DNA from: Neobacillus pocheonensis
Lineage (GTDB): Bacteria; Bacillota; Bacilli; Bacillales; Cytobacillaceae
Direction of reading: 5' to 3'
DNA: 64,000 nt
NCBI GenBank assembly: GCA_023702235.1
Contig: JAMQCR010000001.1
Coordinates: 3,596,001-3,660,000, forward strand
Below, one piece after another: positions 18,650 to 28,369 of this stretch (the stretch's first letter is position 1; each line of letters opens with the position of its first letter). The translations under genes were made by a program, and so were the position numbers. The notes beneath the pieces are model-generated. The model saw only the letters and a program-made list of their open reading frames with translations, had not been told where the DNA came from and did not search any database.

Positions 18650-18974
18650 ACATTTCAAAAAAGTTATGCTTCTCTACTCTGCAAACTCTGAGTGAAAAAT
18701 TTTTGTACCATTCTTTTTTCCCTTTATCTTGTGCAACTCTATGGGCGGAATTTTCTTTCCAAGCTCTTATAGATTCTAAAGAATCCCAATAGGAAACGGT
18801 AATCCCCAGCCCTTCATCCCGAGCACTTTCCACCCCTAAGAATCCCTTCTGCTGAGAAGCTAACTCGACCATTTTATCTGACATTATTCCGTAACCTCTG
18901 TCACTATCCGTTCTCTGTGAAGCAAAAATTACCGCGTAGTAAGGCGGTTCAGGCGTTTTTGCAATCCCGTTCAT
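18648..18974 (-). CDS. Antibiotic biosynthesis monooxygenase (ABM) family protein
   Basis: 108 residues, ATG 18974 after GGAGG. Small dimeric alpha+beta barrel: YYAVIFASQRT strand, MVELASQQKGFLGVESARDE, ITVSYWDSLESIRAWKENSA and a final WYKNFSLRVCRVEK. That pattern is the ABM/YtnJ-neighbour family, which includes small monooxygenases and heme-binding proteins. The exact reaction is unknown. Convergent with the SDR operon. Confidence 0.8.
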   Translation of the reverse strand: MNGIAKTPEPPYYAVIFASQRTDSDRGYGIMSDKMVELASQQKGFLGVESARDEGLGITVSYWDSLESIRAWKENSAHRVAQDKGKKEWYKNFSLRVCRVEKHNFFEM

Positions 18975-19141
18975 AGACGTTCCTCCAATCAGATTAATTT
19001 AGAAATTTTAACATACTTTTTAGATTCTTCTTCCACTAAACTCCTTTAGTAAAATAGAAAATCCACCAAGTATGGCAGCTGGAACTTAAACTCTTGAACA
19101 CGATCGTTTAACATGAATTAGTGAAGGGAGTAAATAAAACG

Positions 19142-19360
19142 TTGGGAAACCCTATAATATCAGTTGTTATACCAATGATTCCTATTCTACTCTTTATTTT
19201 TATTCTAGTGTTCCTTTTTAGTGTCGTTCGTCGAATGGAACGTCATGCAGACGAACGACTAAAATTAGATAAATAAAATGCAGCTTTGCAACAACAACAA
19301 ATACAAGAAATAAACAATCGCTCAACAAATATCGAAAAGATACTTAAGGAAGTCGATTAA
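19142..19360 (+). pseudogene. Small membrane-anchored protein with in-frame stop
   Basis: TTG 19142 after GAAGGGAG opens 44 codons: a short N-terminus, one membrane helix (VVIPMIPILLFIFILVFLF) and a charged tail ending ERLKLDK. A TAA at 19274 stops it, but the same frame stays open and plausible for 28 more codons (NAALQQQQIQEINNRSTNIE to a stop at 19360) and makes the amphipathic tail typical of small DUF4083-like proteins of Bacillus. One base change (CAA or GAA to TAA) would explain the stop. A strong terminator follows. Confidence 0.5.
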
Positions 19361-19398
19361 TTTCAATTCATTCCTGTAAAGTTCTCTTGCTCAGTGGA

Positions 19399-19440
19399 AA
19401 AAGGTGAATACCTCTTATATGAAGGTATTCACCTTTTAAT
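19399..19440 (+). terminator. Strong terminator
   Basis: Perfect 14-bp arms AAAGGTGAATACCT / AGGTATTCACCTTT with an eight-base loop and T-rich tail, after the small membrane gene. Confidence 0.85.
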
Positions 19441-19569
19441 TTATTCGCTATCTTGTGCAGAAAAAATGATTATTTGTTTTTACCACAAACCCAAATATGT
19501 TGTTTTTTTATGGCTTTTTTCTTAAAAGTATATTGGATATCTACTAAAAAGAAAGTGAGAAATCATAAA

Positions 19570-19751
19570 ATGAATCAAGTGAATCCGATATTTGGACTAA
19601 TTCAAACAATTCTCATATTGGCTGTGGCTGTTGCTTTAAATTATCGAAATTAAGTTTTGCACTAGCATTTAAGACAGGCTTCTTTAACGAACGTATTGTT
19701 ACGTGTCCTGTTTGTGGCTACAAAGGTAGGATGCCCATTGTAAACGATTAG
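19570..19751 (+). other. Two tiny coding-like stretches: hydrophobic peptide and zinc-ribbon tail
   Basis: ATG 19570 gives a 27-residue peptide that is almost one membrane helix (FGLIQTILILAVAVALNYR). Overlapping in another frame, without an ATG, is a stretch ending NERIVTCPVCGYKGRMPIVND at 19751, with a CPxCG knuckle like half a zinc ribbon. Either may be the end of a decayed gene. Neither has a clear ribosome site. Confidence 0.3.
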
Positions 19752-19839
19752 AAATAAAAATTTTAGTTTAGGAGGTGCTTAATATTGCAAATACTATCAA
19801 GATTTTTTCCTATTTTCTCCATAATTGATGACTTAACCT

Positions 19840-20763
19840 TTAGAGGAAGGGCCTAGTTCCAATAACAACAGTGGCGTCCAGTTCGTCGGAACTGACGACT
19901 TGCGGTATCAGCCCATTGCAAGCAAAGATTTCGACGGTCTGCGGCGCCTGCCGCTCGCTAGTCTCCACTAGCAGGTGACCGCCCGGTGCCAGCCAGAGTG
20001 GTGCCGCCGCCACCCGCCGCTGGACGTCAAGTCCGTCCGCGCCCCCGTCGAGTGCCACTCGCGCCTCATGGATGCGGGCCTCCGAGGGCAGCAGCCCTAT
20101 CGCTCCGGTGGGCACGTAGGGTGCGTTGGCGACCAGAATGTCGACGCGGCCGCGCAGTATGGCGGGCAGCGGCTCATAGAGGTCACCTTCGTACACTTGA
20201 CCACCTGCGGCATTGACATTGCGATGGGCACACCGCACGGCAGCGGGGTCGATATCGGCGGCGTATAATTCGATCCCTTCCAACTCAGAGGCCAGCACGG
20301 CGCCTACAGCGCCCGATCCGCAGCACAGGTCAACCACGACGGCTCCTCGCCAGGTGATGCGGGCGGCCTCGCGGACGAGAAACTCGGTGCGGCGGCGGGG
20401 GACAAAGACTCCCGGGTCCACCGCTATCCGGAGACCGCAGAACTCCGCCCAGCCGATGACGTGTTCGAGGGGCAAACCGGCTGCTCGCTGGTCCACCATG
20501 GCGGCGAGTTCCACCGATGTTTGTGCCGCTGAGATGAGCAACCTGGTCTCATCTTCTGCGAAAACACAACCAGCTGACCGAAGCCTGTTTGTGATGATTG
20601 GACAAATGGTATCTCCATGTAAGTCACCGCAATCTACATATGTTCCTTCCTCGGCATGGGGTGTTACACTAATATTTTTTAAAGTTTCAGCCTTAATTGT
20701 TAACTTACATCCCTCAAAACAATTGAGTTTCCCGAAGCCTAAAGATACTTTCATTAAGTCCAT
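19840..20763 (-). CDS. Putative protein N5-glutamine methyltransferase (PrmC-like), GC-rich, acquired
   Basis: 307 residues, ATG 20763 after GAGGGGAAC. From about residue 57 it is a PrmC/HemK-type SAM methyltransferase: N-terminal helical cap (RLRSAGCVFAEDETRLLISA), PLEHVIGWAEFCGLRI, VFVPRRRTEFLVREA, SAM loop VVDLCCGSGAVGAVLA, acidic AADIDPAA and catalytic NAPYVPT in place of NPPY, a variant I associate with the actinobacterial branch. The bases from about 19860 to 20550 are GC-rich (CGC/GCC/GGC codons, roughly two thirds GC by eye), unlike every neighbour. The first 55 residues are AT-rich and match no part of the family, so the gene appears to be a fusion of a local 5' end to an imported body. 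The target protein is unknown. Confidence 0.85.
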   Translation of the reverse strand: MDLMKVSLGFGKLNCFEGCKLTIKAETLKNISVTPHAEEGTYVDCGDLHGDTICPIITNRLRSAGCVFAEDETRLLISAAQTSVELAAMVDQRAAGLPLEHVIGWAEFCGLRIAVDPGVFVPRRRTEFLVREAARITWRGAVVVDLCCGSGAVGAVLASELEGIELYAADIDPAAVRCAHRNVNAAGGQVYEGDLYEPLPAILRGRVDILVANAPYVPTGAIGLLPSEARIHEARVALDGGADGLDVQRRVAAAPLWLAPGGHLLVETSERQAPQTVEIFACNGLIPQVVSSDELDATVVIGTRPFL

Positions 20764-20993
20764 AAGTTCCCCTCATTCCCCACTTTAACCCAATTGTTAA
20801 GTACGTTTTCATCCTAAAATTATTTCTAATTTCTTATTAGGTTTCTATGATTAATGTAAAACTTCCTTTGTCAACAAACTACAATATCAAATTGTCCTTC
20901 ATAGATGAGCAATACCTATTTCCCTAGCAACCTCCTAATTAGTCGCCTATTATAACTCAAAACTGTTCAACATAGCATACTGTAACAGGATCA

Positions 20994-21372
20994 CTATCTT
21001 TTCTTTATTGCTACAATTCTAATTCGTTTATAATCAGCTTCCCATAGTCCATCTTTATATAAATCTGCTTGGATTTTATTTTTCATTTTACCGTAAATGA
21101 CCATTTTTTCTTCTTTAGAGAACTCAGGGAAAAATCCATCCGCAAAACTAACTAACTAACCAATGATTCAACCCCTTTTCTCCATCTGATAATAGAGTAG
21201 GTCTATCAAAATGAGAAATTTCATATGAAAGATCTCCCGTTCCGCAGCCCAAATCAAGGATTTTCTCTCCCCTTTTTGGTTGAAGCAGCTCAACAACCCC
21301 TTTACCAAAAATAGATACAAAGCTTAATTTATCATCGTACAAATCTGCATTCCATACATTTATAGAACTCAT
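20994..21372 (-). pseudogene. Class I SAM methyltransferase, internally deleted
   Basis: ATG 21372 opens INVWNADLYDDKLSFVSIFG and KILDLGCGTGDLSYEIS, the start and SAM loop of a trans-aconitate-methyltransferase-like enzyme. The sequence then jumps directly to FDRPTLLSDGEKGLNHWL, which belongs near residue 180 of that family. After a frame change (stop at 21148) it continues FADGFFPEFSKEEKMVIYGK to IRIVAIKKR at 20994, the normal C-terminus. About 120 central residues are lost and one frame shift is added, so it is a decayed gene. Confidence 0.7.
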
Positions 21373-21612
21373 CTAATCACACCCTTTAATTTTGAAATAT
21401 TAATATTTTCAGTATACTCTACAAGCACCGATTCGACTAAGATATAGAATCTATTATATTGATAGCTTAGGGCGAAGGCAGAGGCGTAGTTGCACTTATA
21501 CTTTCCTATTAGCCAAAAAGAGCAAACCTATTACAGGTCCGCTCTTTGTTTGATTGTACTTATCGCAACCTTTGATTATCATTTTTTAATAATAGGAGTA
21601 CAGCAGCAGTTT

Positions 21613-24600
21613 CTATATCATCAATATTTCCTTAATATCCTCTTCGGTTAGAGTAGACACTTCTTTCTCATCAGAATCGATGATTTCCTCGATAAGCTGT
21701 CTCTTTTTGTCTTGCAGTTCATTCATTTTTTCTTCGATGGTTCCTCGGGCAACCAGCTTGATGACCTCTACCACATTTTTTTGACCCATCCGATGGGCAC
21801 GGTCCGCTGCTTGTTCCTCGACGGCAGGATTCCACCAAGTGTCATATAAAATAACTGTATCCGCACTCATCAGGTTAAGGCCAGTTCCTCCTGCCTTCAA
21901 GGAAATGAGGAATAAATCACGCTCACCAAGATTAAATCGCTGGCAGATTTCCAATCGTTCTTCTGCTGGCGTTTGTCCATCAAGGTAAAAGAAAGGCAAT
22001 CCTTTCATCGTTAACGCTCGACCAATCAACTCAAGCATTTTCGTAAACTGGGAAAAAATTAACACTCTTCTTCCAGAAAGTTTTGACTCTTCTACAATCT
22101 GCAGGAGCTGTTCAAATTTCGCTGAGCTTCCTTTATACCCATCCACAAACAAGATTGGATGGCAGCAAATCTGCCGGAGTCGAGTCAATCCAGCCAATAT
22201 TTTGATGCGATTTTTCCGAATGGTATCTTTGTCCAGCCGCTTTAACGTGTCATGCCTCAGCTTCGCCAAATAGGCAGCATACAGCTTCTTTTGTTCAGGA
22301 AACAGCTCCACGGATTCCAGCGACTCGATTTTTTCAGGCAGCTCTGAAAGGACATCCTCCTTCAACCTTCGAAGTAAAAATGGCCGGATTCTCCGCGTAA
22401 TGTTTTCCCTTGAAAGCATACTATATTCCTTTAGCCCGCGGAAAAGTTCAGGAAAGACTACGTGAAAAATCGACCACAGCTCTTCTTGTGAATTCTCCAC
22501 CGGTGTACCCGTAAGTGCGAAACGATGACCTGACTGCAGCTTTTTTGCCGCTCGTGCTGTTTGAGTCAGAGGATTTTTAAATGCTTGGCCATCATCAAAA
22601 AACACAGTATGAAAAAATCGTTTCTCAAACCAGTCTAGATCCCGGCGTAATAACGGGTAAGAGGTTATGATGACATCGATATCCGTTAATTCCTTCAATA
22701 ACTTGGAACGCTCTTGTTTATTTCCATCGATGACCATCGCTTGCAGTTCGGGAGCAAATTTCCTGATTTCACTAAGCCAGTTATACATCAAGGATGCTGG
22801 GCAAACAATAAGAACCTGCTGTTTATTTTTACGAATATCAGAAAGCACTGACACGATAAACGAGATGCTTTGGATCGTTTTACCGAGTCCCATATCATCG
22901 GCTAAAATCCCTCCGAAGCCATAGTAGGCAAGTGTTTTCATCCATTTAAACCCGAGCTTTTGATAATCTTTGAGTATTGGGTCTAAACTCGTTGGCACCT
23001 CAAAATCCAAACGGCCAGGATGATGGAGATGATCAAGGAACTGACGGAAGGATTCCTCTAGCTTGAAGATATCGCTTACCTCAATAGAATCAAGAAGCTG
23101 AAGACTCTTTTCAATTGGTAAATCCAATCCACATGCAAGATTTTTATTCTGGACATGTGGTGAATGAAGAAAACGCTGAATTTCATCGAATTCTCTCGTC
23201 TGCAGTGAAAGCAGTGAGCCATTCGGTAAACGATAATATTTCCGTTTCTCCTCTAAAGCAGCTAAGATATCACGTATGTGTTTTTCAGGAATGCCGTCCA
23301 TTTCAAATTTAAATTCAAGCCAATTGGTCCGTTCCTTTTTGACCTTCACTCTTACCTGGGGGCGGGCATTCTCTCTGAAAATCCGATTTCTTACAGCCGT
23401 CGTTGCATAAATTTGAACAAGCTTTTGGAGTTTCGGAACTACATGAACCAAAAACTCGTACTCCAACTCTTCATTATGCAAAAAATATCCTCCATCAGTC
23501 TTCACAAATGAGCTATCCTCCATTTGCTTTAGAATTTCATCTTCCTTCTCCACATCCCTGATCAACACAGAGCCTGGCAGAAGTTCACTATTTTCCAATG
23601 GGTGGATAATCATATGTTCATAGTGAAACTCAAGTCCTGCAAGCAATCGATTTTTCACACGATCCAAGTAGAGCTTGGCCACTAGCGGTGTGCTCATCAA
23701 TTGCTTCGTTATCGTTTCAGCTATCGTTACCTGTCCTAGTTTTTTTAACCCTTGCGCTACTTTTTCCAAAAAAAAATGGATTTGCTCTTGCGGAATAGGG
23801 ATTTGATTGGTTCCAGAAGCATCTAGCATCTTCTTCAGATCCGAGAGCCGTTTACAATCCTGATCTTCCAACTGTTTTATTTTTCCTTCATACAAAACAG
23901 AACGATAGGAATCTAGGACAACCACCCGGTTAAAGCCTTTCACCTTCAGATGATGTCTTTTCCCAGCTCCTTCATTAAAGAGAAACTGCAATGGCAGTGC
24001 TTCATCCGTTACATGTAGCCCCGCAAAAGTTTGTCCATCGTACTCCAATTTCACCTGTGGTGCTTTTAGTAGTAAAGGGACGAGCCGTTCCCAAGAGGAT
24101 GATGGAATGAGCAGTTTCTGATCGTGATCCTTTTCTGGTACAGCGTCCACATACACCTTTTCATCACGAATCACTTGAATAAGCTGCTGCACCACCGCAT
24201 CGGTTTCTTTCTGAAAGCAAGACAGATTTGGGTCGTATGTGAATGAGCTGGAAAGGAGGCATGGATTCCCGACTCTCACTTGCTCCAGAAATGTCCGGAT
24301 ATTTTGCACTTTGGTCGATCCAAGCTTCATCTCTATCCCAAATATGTACCGTCCATTGCCAATATCGACTGGTTTACAAGTAAACTCTACATCAAGCACT
24401 TTTCTTTTTTCAAAATGAAGCTGATGACCGCTTAATCGAACAGGCTGATCATTGAAAAGAGTCAATAAACCTTCTGTCAGTTCCTGATGGGTTGAATTTG
24501 AAACCATAGGGATTGTTCCTTGACACTGATGCTGGTAAATCGCCATTAAACGGCCGCAATATGCTGACAATCCTTATCGAAAGAAGCGAGCTTAGGGCAG

Positions 24601-24803
24601 CTGCATTGCGTCTGAATACCGCCATTAGCATCTGTTTCAACCGTAACTTGGAAATCTTCTTCTCCTGTTACCGTTGCTTGACAATAATCAGGACGATATT
24701 GCTGAAAGGTTACTTTATTCGTACGATAAAAATAATCTCCTCGTTTGAAGGAGACAGTGCCACACATTTCTTTAATGAGTTTTTGATTTACAGATATGTT
24801 CAA
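21613..24803 (-). pseudogene. SNF2-family helicase with SWIM domain (YwqA-like), frameshifted
   Basis: The long frame (985 residues, 21613-24570) holds an SNF2-associated bacterial N-terminal region, the ATPase core (Walker A DDMGLGKT at about residue 560, LTGTPVEN) and helicase C (GQKNVVEVIKLVARGTIEEK). The upstream frame (TTG about 24803 after GAAGGAG) holds the SWIM zinc motif (CSCPKLASFDKDCQHIAAV, CxC..CxH). They join at 24546-24551 if one T is restored to a TTT run, giving AVLMAIYQHQ, so the native protein is about 1060 residues. Motif II reads DDGQ where DEAQ is usual. A DNA-dependent ATPase, probably acting in transcription or repair remodelling. Confidence 0.85.
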
Positions 24804-25015
24804 GTGGTTTTTGCTCCTTCCTTGAGGATCCAATAATCCGTTCTAAAATGATAGGGACTTTTTGCACTAGAAGACGGCTATTCGCAAGTAAAGTAAACAT
24901 GCCCCCCGCCGTTTTAGAATCCTATTTTCTATAATACACTTTCCTCACTGTCTCCTTCAAAGTAAATGGGGAAAGTCTAAGTTAATTGCCGTATTGTTCT
25001 GCATCTTAAAGAATG

Positions 25016-25567
25016 TTAGTCGGGATAATAAATAAGTATATAAAATCTAACCAGTTCCTCGGAAGAGTTTATATAAATATGTTCAGTATTAGAATTAAAT
25101 TTAATCGTTTCATTAGTAGTTAATACAAACTTCTCACCTTGTATATCGAGTGTAAGTTTACCATGTTGTATGAGTACATATTCTTCACCTAAATGCTTTT
25201 CGGATATATGACTAAATCCTGGCCTTAGGTCGACTGTAAAAATTTCAAACTTTTTTTCTGGATGGAATGGGAAGATCGAATATACAAGATAATTTCCATC
25301 ATTATCAATTACTGGAGTTAGATGATTAATGTTTATTTTTTCAATTTGCGGCATTTCAGTCTCCTTCAAAAATACAGAAAAAGATACTTGTAACCCATTT
25401 GCAATTTTCCAGAGAGTTGTCACAGTCGGATTTGACTTTCCATTTTCAATTTGAGCTAACATGGCTTTACTTACTCCAGTTAGTTCAGCTACTTTATCTA
25501 AGCTTAACCCTCGTTTTTTTCTCATTTTGACAAGGTTATTGGCTATAACCTCTTGAATTAACTCCAT
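25016..25567 (-). CDS. XRE-cupin transcriptional regulator
   Basis: 183 residues from ATG 25567 after AAGGAG. Residues about 8-62 are an XRE-type HTH (LVKMRKKRGLSLDKVAELTG, then KAMLAQIENGKSNPTVTTLW); residues about 105-180 are a cupin (GEEYVLIQHGKLTLDIQGEK). The gene is divergent from azlCD with about 80 bases between starts, the usual arrangement for a regulator of a small export pair. It probably senses an amino acid or related small molecule through the cupin. Confidence 0.88.
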   Translation of the reverse strand: MELIQEVIANNLVKMRKKRGLSLDKVAELTGVSKAMLAQIENGKSNPTVTTLWKIANGLQVSFSVFLKETEMPQIEKININHLTPVIDNDGNYLVYSIFPFHPEKKFEIFTVDLRPGFSHISEKHLGEEYVLIQHGKLTLDIQGEKFVLTTNETIKFNSNTEHIYINSSEELVRFYILIYYPD

Positions 25568-25647
25568 AAATAATCTCCTTGACTCTCTTTTGCATTCATT
25601 ATAACATACATATGAACAATATAACGGACAAAAAAGGTGGGGGAACT

Positions 25648-26371
25648 ATGAATGAATTATCAAAAGTAATGAACAGCGAAGAAAATCTCCCTACATTTTC
25701 TCAAGGCGTGAAAGATTGTATACCAACCTTAATTGGATACATAAGCATTGGAATTGCGATGGGAATTGTTGGGGTGTCTTCCAATCTGAGTGTAATAGAA
25801 ATTACTCTATTATCGGCATTAGTTTATGCTGGTGCTGCTCAGTTTATTATTTGTGCATTGTTGGTGTCAGGAAGTCCTATTTCAGTCATTTTATTCACAA
25901 CTTTTATTGTGAATTTACGGAATTTTCTATTAAGCATGACAATAGCTCCTCACTTTACAAACTATTCTCTTATGAAAAATATTGGAATTGGAGCTCTTGT
26001 TACAGATGAATCATTCGGTGTTGCCATTAACAAAATTGTAAAAGGTGAAAGAATGAATGCCCAATGGATGAATGGATTAAATGTAACAGCTTATATAATC
26101 TGGATTTTATCCTGCATGGCAGGGGCATCTTTGGGGATGGATTTCTAATCCCAAAGTATTGGGCTTAGATTTTGCTTTAACAGCTATGTTTTTGGCATTA
26201 CTTATTTTACAATTAGAAAATATTAAAAAGAGTAAACTAAAATTTTATTTATCATTAATCTGTTATGTAATTATCGCAATGTTCGTTTTCTGTATGTTTG
26301 TTCCTTCCTATATAGCGATTATTTTATCGACGACTATTGTTGCTACAATCGGGGTGGTGAAAGACAAATGA
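25648..26371 (+). pseudogene. azlC: AzlC branched-chain amino acid exporter subunit, frameshifted
   Basis: Start ATG 25648 eight bases after GGTGGGGG; the frame extends upstream into the regulator promoter without a site. Multi-pass membrane protein (FSQGVKDCIPTLIGYISIGI, AAQFIICALLVSGSP, IVNLRNFLLSMTIAPHF) of the AzlC family. At about 26131-26140 the frame shifts at GGGG; removing one G gives SLGWISNPKVLGLDFALTAM and joins to the second frame through to 26371. With AzlD it exports branched-chain amino acids. The shift is at a homopolymer, so it may be an error. Confidence 0.85.
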
Positions 26372-26691
26372 GAATTGAATTATCTATTTTACTTATCATT
26401 TTAGGGTGTGCCCTTGTAACCTTTATTCCAAGAGTAATTCCATTTTTGGTTGTAAGAAATATGAATCTTCCAGAAATTGTACTCAAATGGCTTTCGTTTA
26501 TCCCTATATGTATTTTTACTGCACTTGTCGTTAACAGTTTTATCACCAAAGATCATTCATACCTATCAATTGATTGGCGTGTACTTACTGCTATTATACC
26601 AACTCTTATTATAGCCTTATGGACAAAGAGTTTGTCAGTTACAGTTATCGTTGGAATAGTTTGTATGGCCACTGTAAGGACTATCCTCTAA
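26368..26691 (+). CDS. azlD: AzlD family membrane protein
   Basis: 107 residues; ATG overlaps the azlC stop (ATGA), implying coupling. Three to four membrane helices, with the family pattern LVTFIPRVIPFLVVRNMNLP and WLSFIPICIFTALVVNSF. Small partner subunit of AzlC in branched-chain amino acid export. A long imperfect hairpin with GAGGC / GCCTC ends follows at 26707-26755 and may terminate the operon. Confidence 0.9.
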   Translation: MRIELSILLIILGCALVTFIPRVIPFLVVRNMNLPEIVLKWLSFIPICIFTALVVNSFITKDHSYLSIDWRVLTAIIPTLIIALWTKSLSVTVIVGIVCMATVRTIL

Positions 26692-26868
26692 TCATCTTCT
26701 AAATAAAGAGGCAAACCATTTCTAGATGCCTGTCATCTAGCATGGTTCGCCTCACTCCATTCATGTGATAGTATTTCTAAATTAATTTTTCATAGATTCG
26801 GAAGAGCTGTTCCGACTTTTTATACAAGGATCAATACTTCTCAGAAAACCTGCTCAGCGGTTAATGAA

Positions 26869-27624
26869 TTACACTTTTCCTAAATAGCTTCGGGTGACAT
26901 TTGGAATAACAATTTTTCCGTTATTGCTGTATTTTTCGAATAAATTCATTAATGAAGAAATAAAAGGGTCATATTCTCTGTCGGTCTTTTTAGGAGAATA
27001 GGAAGCCGATAGGTATCTGCCCAAAAATCCATTCAAATCTAAGTCCAAATTATTTTGAAACGAATGAAAGTCATACATTGCATCCTTAAAAAACTGTTTA
27101 AATGCTTCCTCCGTTTCCTCCATCCCGCCGCTAAAACCTTTAAAATTGGGACAGTACTTTTGGCAAATCACCAAACTTTCAATGTTTACATCACTAGATC
27201 CATCTCGACTATTCCATACAAGGGCAACTTTCGCATTCTCTTTCAATATCCGTTTACATTCCAAATTGAACTTTTCGTTGTCAAACCAGTGAAATGCCTG
27301 TGCGACAGTAACTAAATCAACACTTTTATCATTTAAAGTTGTGTCTTCAGCTGCAGCTTTCACTGAGATAAATCGAGCATGCTGGTTCAAGGCTTGTTCT
27401 GCTTTCGCTCTCATATCATCGTTTGGTTCTACGCCAATGACAGTTAAATTTCTTTCAAGTAACTGCCGGCTTAATATCCCTGTACCGGAACCAATATCTG
27501 CGACGATATCTCCTTCTTTCAACCTAGTTGCAGTGAGTAAATATTCTATATATTGATTCGGATAACTTGGACGATATTTCGCATATACATCTGCCTTGTC
27601 AGTAAATTTTTCGGTTGATTTCAT
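26869..27624 (-). CDS. Class I SAM-dependent methyltransferase
   Basis: 251 residues from ATG 27624 behind GAAGGAGGG; the frame starts six codons further upstream. SAM motif I VADIGSGTGILSRQLLE (about 44-60), acidic VIGVEPND, and motif VDLVTVAQAFHWFD, the arrangement of the trans-aconitate/UbiE-like small-molecule methyltransferases. Substrate unknown. A single gene, not linked to its neighbours. Confidence 0.85.
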   Translation of the reverse strand: MKSTEKFTDKADVYAKYRPSYPNQYIEYLLTATRLKEGDIVADIGSGTGILSRQLLERNLTVIGVEPNDDMRAKAEQALNQHARFISVKAAAEDTTLNDKSVDLVTVAQAFHWFDNEKFNLECKRILKENAKVALVWNSRDGSSDVNIESLVICQKYCPNFKGFSGGMEETEEAFKQFFKDAMYDFHSFQNNLDLDLNGFLGRYLSASYSPKKTDREYDPFISSLMNLFEKYSNNGKIVIPNVTRSYLGKV

Positions 27625-27714
27625 CAAAACACCCTCCTTCACAAAGTTAATTTCCTTTCATAAAAAAAGACTTAACAGCTTCATTAATTATTTCATGTGT
27701 TCAATTGTTTATCC

Positions 27715-27887
27715 ATGGCCAGCCTTTGGAACTATTTGAGACGTTAGATTAGGAAAAAATTTCTTCGCTTTATCGATTCAGATTTATCGGATTATAAATT
27801 ACTTCGTGTTCACCAACGAGTAATAGTGTTTCTACAGAAAGATTTTGAATACCATTGTCACTAAATACTGTTGGGACAACTCGCGAA
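27715..27887 (-). pseudogene. Alpha/beta hydrolase C-terminal remnant
   Basis: No start codon. The minus strand reads TVFSDNGIQNLSVETLLLVG then EHEVIYNP, the strand and acid loop (GE/DHExxY) before the catalytic histidine of a proline-iminopeptidase-like hydrolase. After a frame change it gives AKKFFPNLTSQIVPKAGHG, ending at the His region. The remainder of the 745-base gap (27625-28369) holds repeat copy B and no other gene. Confidence 0.6.
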
Positions 27888-28137
27888 CACCACTTAACCT
27901 AAATTTTACCATATTAATCATCAGATGGCGAACAATACCTTTCACTGTTCGCCAGAAAGCATTTCTAAATTAACTTTGTATGGATTCGTAAGAGCTGTTG
28001 TTCAAAAAATATTCACTGTTTATATTAGAATGGGCTAGTATGAGGAAACTATAAAAAATACTTTGATTTTTCTAGTTTCTATGAGGTATTAAGGATGGTT
28101 AAAGCACTTTTGCAATGAGCGGGTTTCTATTGGAAAA

Positions 28138-28222
28138 GAAAAAGAGAACCCCGGATAACAAATTTTTATTATCAGCGTTCTCTTTATGTGAATTTAATCA
28201 AACGTTTGGTTAGTTTTATTTC
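28138..28222 (+). repeat. Dispersed hairpin plus palindrome element, copy B
   Basis: Hairpin GAGAACCCCGGATAACAAA ... TTATCAGCGTTCTC at 28144-28183, then AATTTAATCAAACGTTTGG (palindrome half sites AATCAAACGTTTGGTT) at 28190-28214 and a T-rich run. The same order of parts recurs at 40230 and 44868. Confidence 0.7.
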
Positions 28223-28369
28223 TTACATTTTTTTCATCATTTTGAAGCATCTATAATCGAAAATGATGTGACCGGGAACCATTGGCCTGTCCGAATTAAC
28301 CGTGTGTTTCTCCTTGTGATTTTATGTTTGCACCTTTGAAGTAAACCCGTTGTGAAAATCCTCGGTTTT

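Noticed and set aside
19975..20788. Long plus-strand frames across the GC-rich gene
   Set aside because: GC-rich DNA lacks stop codons, so these are shadows of the minus-strand methyltransferase; none has a family motif.
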